Source: Hydra vulgaris
Lineage: Eukaryota; Cnidaria; Hydrozoa; Anthoathecata; Hydridae
Length of the DNA stretch: 64,000 nt
Assembly: GCF_038396675.1 (NCBI RefSeq)
Contig: NC_088929.1
Coordinates: 29,511,001 to 29,575,000, forward strand
Direction: 5' to 3'
Both the position numbers and the translations under genes were made by a program. Numbering within the stretch: the stretch's first letter is position 1; each line of letters begins with the position of its first letter. Shown here piece after piece: positions 37,075 through 50,325 of this stretch. Below the pieces are notes generated by a model, which saw only the letters and a program-made list of their open reading frames with translations, had not been told where the DNA came from and did not search any database.

Positions 37075-39150
37075 CAAAGGAGAACCTGTTGTACCTTTGA
37101 CCACGTTGTACCTATGGTCACTCTACTCTGTCGGCTTACTATGTGCCATTTGAAATAATAGTCCATGACGACTCTTCTTACCGTAAAACATTATACTTGG
37201 GATAGATGGTATCGATCCACAAGTAATTATATGTTTTGGCTTTTAAAAAGTAAATATTTGTGTAAATCTTATTCTAACTTTAAAACTGTGATAAATTGTT
37301 GTTAAACATTTCTGTTATTGAGTTAGCAAAATAATCGGGCATAGTTTAATGACATTTCATCCTCACACAATCCATAAAATGCAACCTTTCCATTGTAGTG
37401 TTTTTGCACCATTGAAAGCTTTTTATAACAATGCTATGAATAACTGGATGATATCACCAGGCAATGCTGGTAAACCAGTTACAATATATAAAATATCTTA
37501 CCTTTTTAGTCAAGCTTATCCTCAGGTTTTTGTATCAAATAATATTATAAACAATTTTAAATGTACTGGATTTTATCCATTTAATGACCATTTTTTTACT
37601 GATACTGACTTTTTAGCTGCAAATGTTACTGATAGGCCAATAGTTTGCATTTCTAATGAAAGTATTGATGTTAAAACTGTTCCATCCAGTTTACCATCAA
37701 CATCATCTATTGTTTAAGGGAAAATCCCTACTGTGAGTTAAGCATCAAAATCATTTATTAATTTACCTGAGATAATATGACCTCATCCTAAAGCCAAATT
37801 AAGAAAAACAAATACTTGAAAAAGAGGTAAGAGAAAATCACGTACTTTAACTGATTCACCTAAAATAAAGTTAATCTAGATTCAAAATCTAATAACCTAC
37901 AATTTAAAAAGTCCTTTTCAAACAAAATAAAATAAAATGGTAAAGCAAATTATTTTTAGTCAGTCTGACACTTGTTTAAATAAGGAAAGCTCTGATGAAA
38001 TTGATTTTAGAGTAAATATACTTGATAATGAAAGTGAAATTGTTTCTGGAAATTTTTTTATTGTCAAGTTGGACGGAAAGAAATACTCTAGAACTTATGT
38101 AGCGGAAGTTATAGAAGTTGTTGGTATAGTTTACAAAATTAAGTATCTTAAGATATCAGGAGACTTTTGTAACAAATTTATAAGAGAAGATGACAATTTT
38201 TATTATGTGATACTTGAGGATATTATTATGCCACCAAGTATTGGTCACGGTTCATCTAAATGTCAGGATCTTATGTTTTATGTTAATCTGACTATTTGCA
38301 ATAATTAATATATTATACTCTTTTATTATTGTATTATTTGTTGTCATCATTAAAATATTTCCTGTAAAAAGCATTATGATCATATGTAAATGAATATAGA
38401 CCGCCAGCTAATACAAGTTATAAAAATATATTTTTGCTCTTTTCTTATCTAAAATAATAAAAATGACTGTATATATTAGCATGACCTACTTAAATTACCA
38501 TTTAAGTGATTTAAGTAGGCCATGATATTAAAAAACATGTTTTGTACAATTAAATCGCATTTAAAGTTTTGGACCTTAACCCTAATTATTTCATTTAAGT
38601 AGCATCTAACTATAGAAAATATGTGATTTTATCTAAATAGTTATAATAACTGATTTTATTTAAAAAAATCAGTAAACTATTAGTAATACTGACTGAGTAT
38701 CGAAACTTCGATACCCAAGTCTTTGCAAGATTGTAAGGATTAATTTATCTAATTTTTTTTAGACAATTAGAATTAATTACAAAATAAATAGATTAGAATT
38801 TGTTTTTTTATTGATATAAGGTAGGCCAGAAGTTGCTACATAATTTATAACAAGCTAAAATATTAAAGAGGTTCTAACATTGCATGATTTTTTTATAATG
38901 ACATTTTGGTCAAAGGAACAATGTGCTTTGGTCAAAGGTACAACGTACGTGCTGTTCATTTGACCAATAGACTTCTTTTTTTTAAACGCGGGAAAAAGAT
39001 AATTTTTGGTCGAATGAAAAAAAGTCCTAAGAATAATTTTTGGGCAAAATGTGAGAGAATATTATATAGTTTGAATGGTTTAAATTTACTCAATGGATTA
39101 CGCAAAAAAAAAGCAAAAAGTGGTCAAAGGTACAACAGGTTCCCCTATTG
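37075..39150 (+). mobile_element. pogo-type transposon, internally deleted
   Basis: The left end (AGAACCTGTTGTACCTTTGA, 37081 onward) and the right end (GTGGTCAAAGGTACAACAGG at about 39120) are inverted copies over some 28 bp. Second, subterminal copies of the TTGTACCTWTGRCCAC motif occur on the left (37107-37121) and on the right (two near 38905-38945), so each end has multiple likely transposase sites. The interior carries only the C-terminal part of a pogo/Tigger-like transposase. A hairpin at 38483-38525 lies inside it. A clear TA duplication was not seen. Confidence 0.8.
37349..38308 (+). pseudogene. C-terminal part of pogo-family DDE transposase
   Basis: The first open frame (37349-37717) starts with HPHTIHKMQPFHCSVFAPLK, the segment after the second catalytic Asp in pogo/Jerky-type transposases. 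It goes on with FKCTGFYPFNDHFFTDTDFL and VTDRP, a conserved C-terminal block. After stops, a second frame (37937-38308) gives GNFFIVKLDGKKYSRTYVAE and EDIIMPP, the distal C-terminal domain of the same family. The N-terminal helix-turn-helix and the first catalytic residues are absent. It is not functional. Confidence 0.8.
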
Positions 39151-40640
39151 AAAATGTGCATGCATTAATATATATGTATGCTTATATTACTTTTATTTTA
39201 AATCAGTAGAAATATACTATAGTCTCACGCTCTTATAAAGACATTTTTAGCATTTTGCAAAATTTATATGTATTTTAAAAGGGATTATGTATAGGCTATA
39301 TTTGCTTTTATATAAACACAGATAATATGTAAACGGGGCTCGGTGATAAGACAGTTGATGTCTTCTTTTTACTCCGGCCTAAATTTATATATTATTTATT
39401 TATTGTAAATTTATCAAACAGTTAGTATGTATTTATTGTAAATTTATCAAACAGCAAACTTTCAAGCAGGTAAATTATCAAACGGCAAAATAAACGGAAG
39501 ATTATTTGCATAATTTTACGCGAAAAATTTAAAACAAAATCGCAGATATTTTTTTTCAGTAAGATATTTTGTAAGATTTTCAGAATTTTATAACATTAAA
39601 GAACATGTATTGAAGAAAAATATTAAATAAACAGAACAACTAAAAGCAAAGTTAAAAGAAAAAATGTTCTCGAGATATTTGAAAATAAAAACTTTCATAA
39701 GTTATTTAAAAAAAAAAAAAAAAAAGAAACAATTTTTAAGTTTTAACAATTTATGTTGTTGGAATTGTTTATTTTGTCGTGCATTCTTCTCTATTGTTTA
39801 TGCTCTCGTGTAATTTTGACGTGTTCATATGTGTTTTGTTTATATTGGCGTGCATTTTTTTTTTTTTTTTTTTGTGGTGCAAATTATTTTTATTATTGTT
39901 GGGTTTTACATTTGTTGCTATTATTCAAGTGATTTCATATTTTTTTGTCTCACCATAATATTTAAATATATATTTTTTTATTTTTTATTTTCTATCACCG
40001 TTCTGATGGTTAAACGTTGTGTTATCTCATTTATTCATCATCTCTCATCTCGCCTCATTTACTTTTTCTTTTTTTGTTATTAGTCTGGCTTTTTCTAATT
40101 TTTATTGTTCTTCCTTTTATTATAATTATATTTTGTTAACTATCTATATTATTACTTTTTGTTGTTTGTTTGTTTTTTGCTTTATTTGTTTATTTTATTA
40201 AGGTGTCACTCCAATCACTGTAAGTGACACCGAACCTAATTTTGTAAAATAATTGGATAAAAAAATATGAAGTGAAATTGAAATTTAGATTAAGTTAAAT
40301 GAAAATTTCACAACTTCTATTTTTTCTGCGTGGAAGGACTGATTGCATTGGCTCAAATTTAAATGTAGTTAAAATTTGAATTACATAAAATTTATCCGAA
40401 CAAAAGACTTGATTTAAAACATCAATGTTATGTTACACGAATCAGGTATGTTACTTTCATTCCAGCACTTTTCAAATATTCTTTCTAAATACATTCATTC
40501 CAATTATATTGATATTGCAAAATTGCATTTAATTCCTTTTCTCTTTAATTCCTTTGAGAAATAAATTCTATATAAAAAATTCATTTCGATTTCAAAACAA
40601 ATGAATAACTTTTTTATTTTATTTAAAAATAACTAATACA
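39151..40640. other. T-rich sequence with a SINE-like tail and a hairpin
   Basis: A tail-like stem-loop at 39331-39385 (GCTCGGTGATAAGACAG ... TGTCTTC) resembles other SINE tails here. AGGTGTCACT and AGTGACACC form a hairpin at 40202-40230. A 33-bp duplication (TATTTATTGTAAATTTATCA) is at 39393-39455. Homopolymer T tracts dominate 39840-40200. No gene is supported. Confidence 0.5.
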
Positions 40641-40954
40641 CATCTTAGAGTAAAAACATCCAGTTTTCGAAAGCATGATTCAGGTTCCCAAGGCAGAAAA
40701 AAAGCTGTAGAAAAAGTTGTAAAAGAATACAAGAACAAACGCACACTAAAAGAATGTGACTTTGATAAAGTTCAAAAAAAAGGAAGAAATCAAGGTATAG
40801 GTTACCAGCTATATTTTTTATTCACAATCTTATATTCATAATTTTTTTTTTTTGTTCTTTATTACAATATTTAATACTATATTTACAAATATATCAATAA
40901 GAAAAATTACATGCAAAGAAATCGTTAAAAAAAATGAATAATAAAGAGTAAAGA

Positions 40955-41018
40955 TAAAGAACACGGATACTCAAAGATGACCATTCAGGTCTTGTCACCG
41001 AGAACCGCTGTTGAAGAA
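40955..41018 (-). other. SINE/LINE-like stem-loop tail
   Basis: Read on the minus strand, GCGGTTCTCGGTGACAAGAC and CTGAATGGTCATC match the tail module of the SINEs at 24763 and 56371. It sits in the presumed first intron of the hAT pseudogene, so it marks a later insertion. Its 5' head is not recognisable. Confidence 0.5.
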
Positions 41019-42744
41019 CTTTGAACTTAATTTAGATTTAAAAAAAAACAAAAATAAATAAATACAAATTTTAAACTTTTCTTTAGTTATATTCTTTATG
41101 GCTTAAGTTAAAATACCAATTCTTCTGAACCGCATGACTCAAGCGAAAACAATAATATCATAATATTCTTGATTAACAAATAAGTCTCACATCTTACTCG
41201 CATCTATACGATCACTAATTCTTGTTACTCAAATGTACCTTACAGTTATACCTATCTTTATTGTTAATTGATTAATAAATAAACGAAAATAATAAGAATA
41301 TGATTGCACTAGGTACACCCAAATGTACTTTAAGGTTGTTCAAAAGATTGTGAAGAAGAATTTATCAAATGTTGGTGCGTTTACGTTTACGCTTCCACCG
41401 ACAAAAATGCTAAGCCACTATCAAAGGATGGTTAACTTCCAAAAGTATCATACATACAATATTTGCAGATACATCCATTCACATACATCAATTTTTTTGT
41501 TTATTTTTTGTTTTTATCTTTTTATATATTTTTTTTATTACAAAATTAAATTCAATATTAAAAGTATATACCGTTCGTAATCGTTCGTAATACAAATTAT
41601 TTACAAATATTACGAATTAAAATAAAAATTAAAGCAAACAAGTAAATGATAAATGACTACTGTACAAATAATGTCAGTGCAACCTTTAACAAAATTCAAA
41701 TAATGGTGTTTAAATATAGTTTCTCACATAAACTTTATATCAATATCGTATAAAAGTAAAAAATAAATGAGTGATGGCAAAACTGGGTATAATTAAAAGT
41801 ATTTCATTCCAATACTGTAAAAATAATTCTTTTTTTTTTTTTAGACGGACCATGAACCCTTGAGTCCAAGAAAGCCAACTTCCCCTTTAAATTATTCAAC
41901 GGTCTCTCAAGAAGAAGGTGATATTCGGGTGAGTTTGGGACGCATTCTTATTATATAAAAGACCTGCCGATATTAAAGACATAATTTAATATCTGCCGAT
42001 TCTAAAAACATATAATTTAATATCTACAGAAACTAAAACCATATCAATAAATATCTGCAGATATTAAAAACAGATCACAATTCTCAAATGCTTTTTTTAC
42101 CTTAGGATGAAGAGGTAATTCAATTGGGTGATCAAGCAATTAAAAACGACCCTGTTTTGTGAGGGAGGGTTTTATCCAAAGTCGAACGCGATTTAGTCAT
42201 ACTAATTGGACTACCTCAAAATCCGGCACTTTTTCTTAGAAATTCTACAAACAGAAAAGTTCCTGCCTCCGTCTTTTACGAAACTTCTTTTAACGGAGAG
42301 GAGATTTACAGAGGCATCGGAACTGCAAAAGCTTTCGTTTTGTTTTCCTTGCTCTATTTTTGGGTAAAAGCATAGTTCTGGCCCTGGATGTCAGTCTTTC
42401 CTCTTGATGTGGAATGGCAAAATAAAAGATAATTGGCGAAAGCTAGGAGAAAAGATTAAAAGCCACTAGTGTAATGTTTAACACAGAAATCACTACATCG
42501 TCTGGTTATCAGCCTTTGAAGCCTTAAAAAATCAGACCGGGATTGATTCAGAACTTGAGAACAAAGTCAATAAGAGATGAGGCATCTAAGTGGTATGAAA
42601 TTTTACGCTGCGTTCTGGACGTCTCATAATGGAGTTAATTATGGCATGTGGTGAATCTGTTCTTCTGCTATTATGGAAGCGGTTCACACAGCCATTTATT
42701 TTTCTATTATTGCTGACGGAGCTTCGTACGTATCTCTCACTTTT

Positions 42745-42826
42745 AATATCCATTGATTTTTAGATCCTTGGCGGAAGTTTCGTTCTTCAATTTATCCGCC
42801 AAGGATCTGAAAATCAATGGATATTA
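42745..42826. repeat. Inverted repeat, about 30-bp arms, inside hAT pseudogene
   Basis: AATATCCATTGATTTTTAGA, continued by TCCTTGGCGGA, is inverted after a 19-base loop, with one or two mismatches. One arm duplicates coding sequence of the transposase remnant. Confidence 0.9.
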
Positions 42827-43790
42827 AAAAAGCGTTTTATGAAGGTAGAAAATCTGGAAAAAAAATTTGGTTCTGGCATTGTGAAGCTGAATATACACGT
42901 TTTGGATCAAAGCCGAATTGATAAAAAAACTGTAGGGGCCAGGGCTATGATAAAGAGGGTTAATATATTCGATGTACACAAAGGATTGCAGGCCATCATT
43001 TACGCGACAAATCCTCCATCTTTTTTCACGCCTTGCAGTGTGCATAGTCTCAATCCAGCTGGCGTTCATTCTGCAGAGTCCTCTGCTGTAGTCAATAACT
43101 ATTTTAGCAACATCCAATTGTTGTATAATATTTTTAGTAGTAGCTCCATGCGCTGGAAAAATTTGACTAAGACAACTGGAAAGTCTCTTCACTAAACGTC
43201 CCTAACAAGATGGGGTGCGCGCATAGAGGCTGTCCGGCCATTGTCGAAACGACCAAAAGAAATACTGAAGTCCTCAAAACTTCTTGAAAAACTTGATTTA
43301 GAGGATCATTAACTGGCATTAGTTCATGTACTCAAAAAGTGAATTCAATCTTTTGAATTCATTATCTTGACTTCTTTCTGGTTCATGGCTCTCCTATGTG
43401 TCAACAATGTCTGCCTCCTTTAATCAGAACTCTAAGACTCTAAGAAGAGCAATTGATTGAAGAAATCCGTCAAATCTTTTGGCCAAATACAATCTCTTTC
43501 TTCTATCAAGTTGCTCAACAGAATCTATCAGAAAGGTCTTTAGTCAATACTTGCTTTGATCTGCATTTTGCTTAGCATTATTAATACAATCCCGGTTTCA
43601 GTGGTTGAAGAAGAGCGCTCTTTCAGTAAGCTCATCAAATCCAAATTGCGATCAACAAAGACTAAAGAGCGTCTTTACTTGGCAAGGTTGATTTCAATTG
43701 AAAACGACCTTGTCAAGACTTTATCTTACAAAAATGTCATCTCTAGTTCCAGGAAGAAAGTCTGCAAAGTGAAATTAGTGTGATCTGACT

Positions 43791-44684
43791 AGTCTCCACA
43801 ATTAACAATTTGTTGATAAAATTTACAATTCCATTCATTTTAAATTGCATTTGTATATTTGTTTTATCATTTATATAACCAAGTTCACATATAGAGTGTT
43901 TATGTGCAGCTATAGTTAATACAAAAATAATAATTATTTTCATTAAATTGTAATGTAATAGTAGACATACGAACAATAAACAGTGAAATTCAGGCTTAAT
44001 TCATTATACCCAGGAATCTAAAGTTTAGGGCACCGAAAAAAAATTAATCCTGGGCACAACTAAGTCTTTGTGCGGGCCTGAGAGTGTGTATCCTTTGTAA
44101 TTTAGAATTATTTGTATTACTATATTTTTTGAAAATCACCGGCAGAAATGTCATGTAAATGCCATCCATGTTAGAGATATTAACGTTTATGTTGTTAATG
44201 TTTTTACATAATCAAGACATGATTTAGCCAAATCTGAGTTTACCGAAAAACTTAACGCAATATATATTTTTTCGAGTAAACTCAAAAAAAAGTCAAAAAT
44301 ATCAGTCAAATATGCTCTAAAATACTATAATCGGTGTAACATTACTTGATTTTTAACCAACTGAAATTATTCGAATGGCGTTTAACGACAATGTGTTTTT
44401 TTTCTAAATGTTAAAAGTTATGTTTTTGTTTACTTCATTAAAAATAACATAAAATATAATAGTTCTTTATATATAGTACAAATACAGTAGTGTTTATTAA
44501 TAATAAACTTGTATAAATGTTATTAATATATTAGCATACCCCGTTTATACAGAAATCTTGAATCAAAATTAAAACTCAAAAAGCGTTTTAGATTTAGAGT
44601 TTTCAAAAAGGTAAAAAATCTGTTGAAATAGTCTAAAGAATTATATTCTTTTGATAGTTCCTTGTTAATCTGTGTGTCCATATT

Positions 44685-44689
<5 letters not shown>
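43791..44689. other. AT-rich sequence, no gene seen
   Basis: No domain-bearing frame, RNA gene or clear terminal repeat was found. A CGGGCCTGAG/CAGGCTT pair near 43993-44088 was considered as an element end but could not be matched. Confidence 0.4.
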
Positions 44690-44783
<94 letters not shown>

Positions 44784-44803
44784 CACGCACACACGCACAC
44801 ACA
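44690..44803. repeat. (CA)n microsatellite
   Basis: A pure CA array with a few CACG units at its right end. The His-Thr/Cys-Val frames are not genes. Confidence 0.95.
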
Positions 44804-45068
44804 TATACATTTATATTGGGATGATGACTTTTATACAACCTTGTTTCCCTGAATCATAATTTGATGAGCTTTCATTTAAGAATAAATAAAATATTACATT
44901 CAAGGTGATTTGATAAAAAAACCTCATGCATAAAATGGTTTTAAGAATTTTATTTATTAGCTTTTTGGCCAAATCTTTGAAGTCACTGTAAGCAGATACA
45001 AAATTAAACACAAGCTGTAGAGTCACATGCATACAAAATCATATAGGATCATTAAAAGCACAAGAAAG

Positions 45069-46502
45069 TCAAATATTCACGATAATGTCATTAGAGAGGA
45101 TGAATCTCAGGGGGAGTTTGTCCTTGTTACGGCAGGAGCAGTGCAATTCTTGCATAACTTTGATAGCACGCTCGCAGCACTGGTTGCTTCGGGCAATATT
45201 GATTGGAGAGTCATCTGTTTTCCAGTGGGTTTTCAAGCAATTAAGAGCTTTTGGGTAGTCATTCAGAGCGCCAGATAGTTCTTCAAAATCATCAACGCCG
45301 AGCAATTGACTGCTGAACTAATGGTCAGCCCATAATGAAGGAATTAATGAACAGATTTCACGCAACCTAATCCTGGTTTCTGGCATCAGAATAAACGCAA
45401 GAAGGACTAGAATGGCACGAGAGTTCCAGCGTGCATTGCTGATGTTTGGGATCTGTTTGAAATTCACAAAAGCAATCTCATTCCTCTCAGTTAAGTGACG
45501 GAAGACACGAGTAAGGTGGTAGAGAAACTTCATGTCATCTCTCCAGCCGCGTGTTTCCTTAATCTCAGTTTTACTGTTGCTAAAGCCTGCTTTCAATTTA
45601 TTGTAATTGCTCATTAAATCCTGCACAAAGAAATACTCAATGTTTGGTGATTTAGTCGACTTATGGAGCTCATTATCCATGACAACGTGAAGAACGCGGT
45701 CGAGCACATGGTGCTAGCAATGGTTGAACTTGGGTTTGGGGTGACCTTTGTTTTCGAACATTTGCTGCAGCCGAACAACAACGTCTGTCTTTTTGTCGGT
45801 ATTAACGCTTGTTGTGTCGGCAACAATCGTCACAACTGATCCCCACAGATTGAACTCTTCTAACACACCCTGGAGTCTTTCAGAAATTGTTTGAGCTTTA
45901 CCACCTTTCAATTTTAGCGCAGTCAACTTAATTTCTTTAAATTCATTCTTGAGGACCACGGCCTGATATTGGAAGCCCTCAATGTGTTTGCCGTCAAAGT
46001 GTATGCTTCACTTCTCCAGATGAAGCGTGTTCTCCAAGTGTTTCTTCACCTGAGCAGCTCTCGTGTAAATAGCCTTGAAGATTGCTGATTAACATGGGGT
46101 TGGGATTTCAACGCTCTCACCAGAAAGCTTGCGGCACACCACTGCTGCTCCGTGGGACGACAGCTTTGAGCATGTAACAAGACGTCTTGCAATGCCTGTT
46201 GGGTTATGCTTCCTTTAGCTCATTGATGCTGCATTGTCATCCTCCAAAGGACTGTCTGTAGTGTTCTCGGATGAGTCCGTGCTACTTTCGGAACAATCAG
46301 GTAACGCTAAGCTGGTAAGTGTCGACACAGTCGCTTCCATTTCCCTCTTTCGCGTGGATGGGTGGATGGTATTGGCACTAGCCGGTTTGCCAGTCGAATA
46401 ACCAACGTGACCTTGGCTCTTAATTTGCGGTTTGTAGAGGTTCTCATGCTCTTTGAACAACCATTCGCCTTTCATCATGGTTATGTCAAACAATTCATTC
46501 AA
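45069..46502 (-). pseudogene. Transposase-like gene of unassigned family, one frame with several stops
   Basis: Almost a single reading frame runs from 46502 to 45069. Blocks in order are LFDITMMKGEWLFKEHENLY, ARRLVTCSKLSSHGAAVVCR, FDGKHIEGFQYQAVVLKN, FNLWGSVVTIVADTTSVNT (an RNase-H-like Asp position), HHVLDRVLHVVMDNE, SPNIEYFFVQDLMSNY, ISNARWNSRAILVLLAF and RSNQCCERAIKVMQELH. It looks like a DDE/RNase-H-fold transposase related to uncharacterised invertebrate proteins. I cannot name the superfamily. In-frame stops fall at 46103-46105, about 46016, 45714-45716 and 45318-45320, and a stop at 46215 ends the first segment. The 5' side runs into a (TA)n array and no terminal repeats were seen. 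Confidence 0.6.
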
Positions 46503-46519
46503 TAAATCAAAGTTTAGTT

Positions 46520-46655
<136 letters not shown>

Positions 46656-46715
46656 AATTATGTAAGTGCATTTTACAAATAGAGTGCTCAATGTTCTTAA
46701 AGAACAGAGCAATAA

Positions 46716-47115
46716 TAAATTAGTAAAAAACACTTATCTAACTTTTATCTTCTTAATTTTTCTGACTTGAAGTTTCACCATTGCTGGATCATCAGGAAGA
46801 GTTACTAAATGTAAAAAAAAATTCAATTTATGGAAAAAAATATTTTACAGGAAGTTATAAATTATTATAAAATATTTTTAATTACTATATTTTTTTGTTA
46901 ACGGGAAGTTACAGAAAGTAATTATGAAATAATTTTCTTTGGAGTGGGGATAGTTTAATTTGGTCATTTGTTTTTATAATTTTTTAAGCGGTCTTTATTT
47001 TCGTGCCTACATTTAGAAATTAATTCAGATTTTTTTTTTTAATAAATTAAATTTATTTAAATAAAATAAATTAATAAGAAGATAAAAGTTAGATAAGTGT
47101 TTTTTACTAATTTAT
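46716..47115. mobile_element. Penelope-like/retrozyme-like fragment as inverted pair
   Basis: TTAGTAAAAAACACTTATCT, continued by AACTTTTATCTTCTTAAT, at 46716-46757 is repeated in inverse order at 47070-47113. Each copy, read outward, leads within a short distance to a (TA)n array (46527-46651 on the left, 47116-47283 on the right). The left copy also contains a hammerhead-like core (46764-46800). Hammerhead motifs in repeated DNA are known from Penelope-like retroelements and retrozymes, which is the basis for this label. A TIR-bearing MITE flanked by TA is the alternative reading. Confidence 0.5.
46764..46800 (-). ncRNA. Hammerhead-ribozyme-like core
   Basis: On the minus strand the order CTGATGA (46789-46795), a short stem-loop CCA-GCAA-TGG, GAAA (46773-46776), a mini stem ACTT/AAGT, and the triplet GTC (46764-46766) matches a minimal hammerhead with a very short helix III and a normal GUC cleavage site. 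The pair closing helix II is T/T, and helix I next to the core is poorly paired, so the copy may be inactive or work only as a dimer. It was identified by eye only. Confidence 0.4.
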
Positions 47116-48606
<1,491 letters not shown>

Positions 48607-48613
<7 letters not shown>

Positions 48614-50325
48614 CTACAATATATATAACACAATATTAGTTTGTCCAATTCTTATTCTTAATTAGACCTGGCATTTTGTAAAATGAATGCTGGGACAATC
48701 TATGATTTTTTTAAATGTAAAATTCAACCTAATAAGGAAATAAAAAAAGAAAGATATATAGAATACTCAGCCTTTAATTATGATATACATAAACATTATT
48801 AATATGAATTCTAAAGTTTTTTTAAGAAACTTAATAAATACTTATCAAAAATTGTCACAAATGCAAAAACATGTTGAGAAGTATGTTCACGTAGTAGTCG
48901 GTTCAAGGTTTTATCTTGTTTTTTTTAAAAAAGAAAACCAATGTGAAGTTATTTTCAGCAACACTTCAGTATTGTCAGGTAGTTTGTGTTTTAATGACAA
49001 GATTAGGTTTTGACGACGAGATGTTTGTAATAATGCACTTTAAAGTTAAATATATTTTATTAAGTTATCGACTTAGAATAACATTTTTATATATTTCATT
49101 ATAGATACAGCTTTGGTTAGATAAAACATGAAGACAAATAAAATATTTTGGTTGATCTTTAACTTGTCATGTAATTAATATTGACGTTAAGCCCCTCTTT
49201 CCTATTAGCCCCTTACTAAATAAATGCAGTTATAGAAGTCAGGTATATTCTACACACCTCTAATTATTAATTAAATCTAATTAATAATTTTCAGGAAATG
49301 TGATGACTACTCATTAGAAATCAACACGATTTTTTTTAATGTAATAATTTATTTTTTTATTATATAATTTTTATATAAGTTTTTTTATAAATAGTCATAT
49401 TCATAGATATTTTTTCATACTTTCATACGCTTATATTTTAGTTTTTTTTCTGAAAAATTACAATTATTATTGCTATGGCATAATGATACTGAAAAGATTT
49501 TCACCATTATGGTAATTTTGATTATAATGGTAAGTTTTTAAGGTGAGCTTTTTTATTGTTAAATAATATAGGATTTAATATTTAACATTACCTTTTTTGT
49601 AAACTTCATTATAGTTCCTGTAATGGTCGAATAAAAGATGAAGAAAAATAGAATAATATGGGTGGAATTTTTCCATTGGCACCTTCGAAATTATTAAATA
49701 ACTGACCATCGTTATTTGTTGCATTTTTTTAAAATGTTTTCAATTACAAGCTAACACTTCTATACTTTTTATTTTTATAACTGTTTTAGAAACAAGCTTC
49801 TTTATTTCTTAGGCAAAAAGTTAAACTAATTACACTATAATGTACTACTATGGTAGTTAAATTAGGAAGGGTTTTTTTTTTTGTAGTTATCTGTGCTTTA
49901 GTAAAAATTTAAAAAATGATTATTTTTAAATTTTTACTTTAACACATACTTCTTGAAGAAATAATCTTACTAATTTAACTATGCAATCTTTAAAACATAA
50001 ATAATTCAATTAAACATCAAATAAAAATATAAAGTTCTACTATTTACTAAAACCCAGTTTCTGAATGTAATACTAATAGTTCCTACTAAGTTCTCACAAT
50101 GACCGGCTTATCTAACTAAGTGCTGAGTAAAAAGCTTATTTTCCTACTAAGTTTTGACAAAAACTGCTAGTACGGCTGATGGCCGAATAAAAATCTGCCT
50201 ATTCCTCATAAGTTTCGATTAGAACCTGCTTATACTACTAAGTTCCATGCCAGGAACCTAGTAAGTATTACCAATACAACTTACTAAGTACTTATCAGAA
50301 TTAGCTAGGTTTTTTTCTCGGGTAA
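48607..50325. other. AT-rich sequence; CTACTAAGTT repeats near 50040-50290
   Basis: A cluster of CTACTAAGTTC and inverted GAACCTAGTAAG words at 50060-50290 suggests a decayed MITE. No gene is seen across the stretch. Confidence 0.45.

Larger units (their letters stand above)
40640..43790 (+). pseudogene. Decayed intron-bearing hAT transposase (DUF4371/TTF type)
   Basis: Plus-strand segments line up in order with this hAT family. A basic N-terminal exon (QGRKKAVEKVVKEYKNKRTL, 40697-40792) ends at a GT. Next comes a short exon after a T-rich acceptor (TDHEPLSPRKPTSPLNYST, 41846-41928, then GTGAGT). A TTF zinc-finger region follows (DLVILIGLPQNPALF, STNRKVPASVF, 42195-42280), with a TGA at 42160-42162 where Trp is expected. 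The RNase-H core has GLQAIIYATNPPSFFTPC near 42985-43040 and TRWGARIEAVRPLSKRPK at 43207-43260. The dimerisation end has VSVVEEERSFSKL (43590-43630). Many stops, frameshifts and a hairpin break it. Confidence 0.75.

Noticed and set aside
40202-40230. GGTGTCACT...AGTGACACC as a riboswitch-like or terminator hairpin
   Set aside because: A simple short inverted repeat in a T-rich eukaryotic region, with no linked gene.
42824-43195. Overlapping frames of about 120 codons on both strands
   Set aside because: Only the plus-strand translation matches hAT transposase blocks. The minus-strand frame is its shadow.
46716-47115. CRISPR-like or other array
   Set aside because: There is only one inverted pair and no spacer-repeat periodicity. 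The genome is eukaryotic in every other respect.
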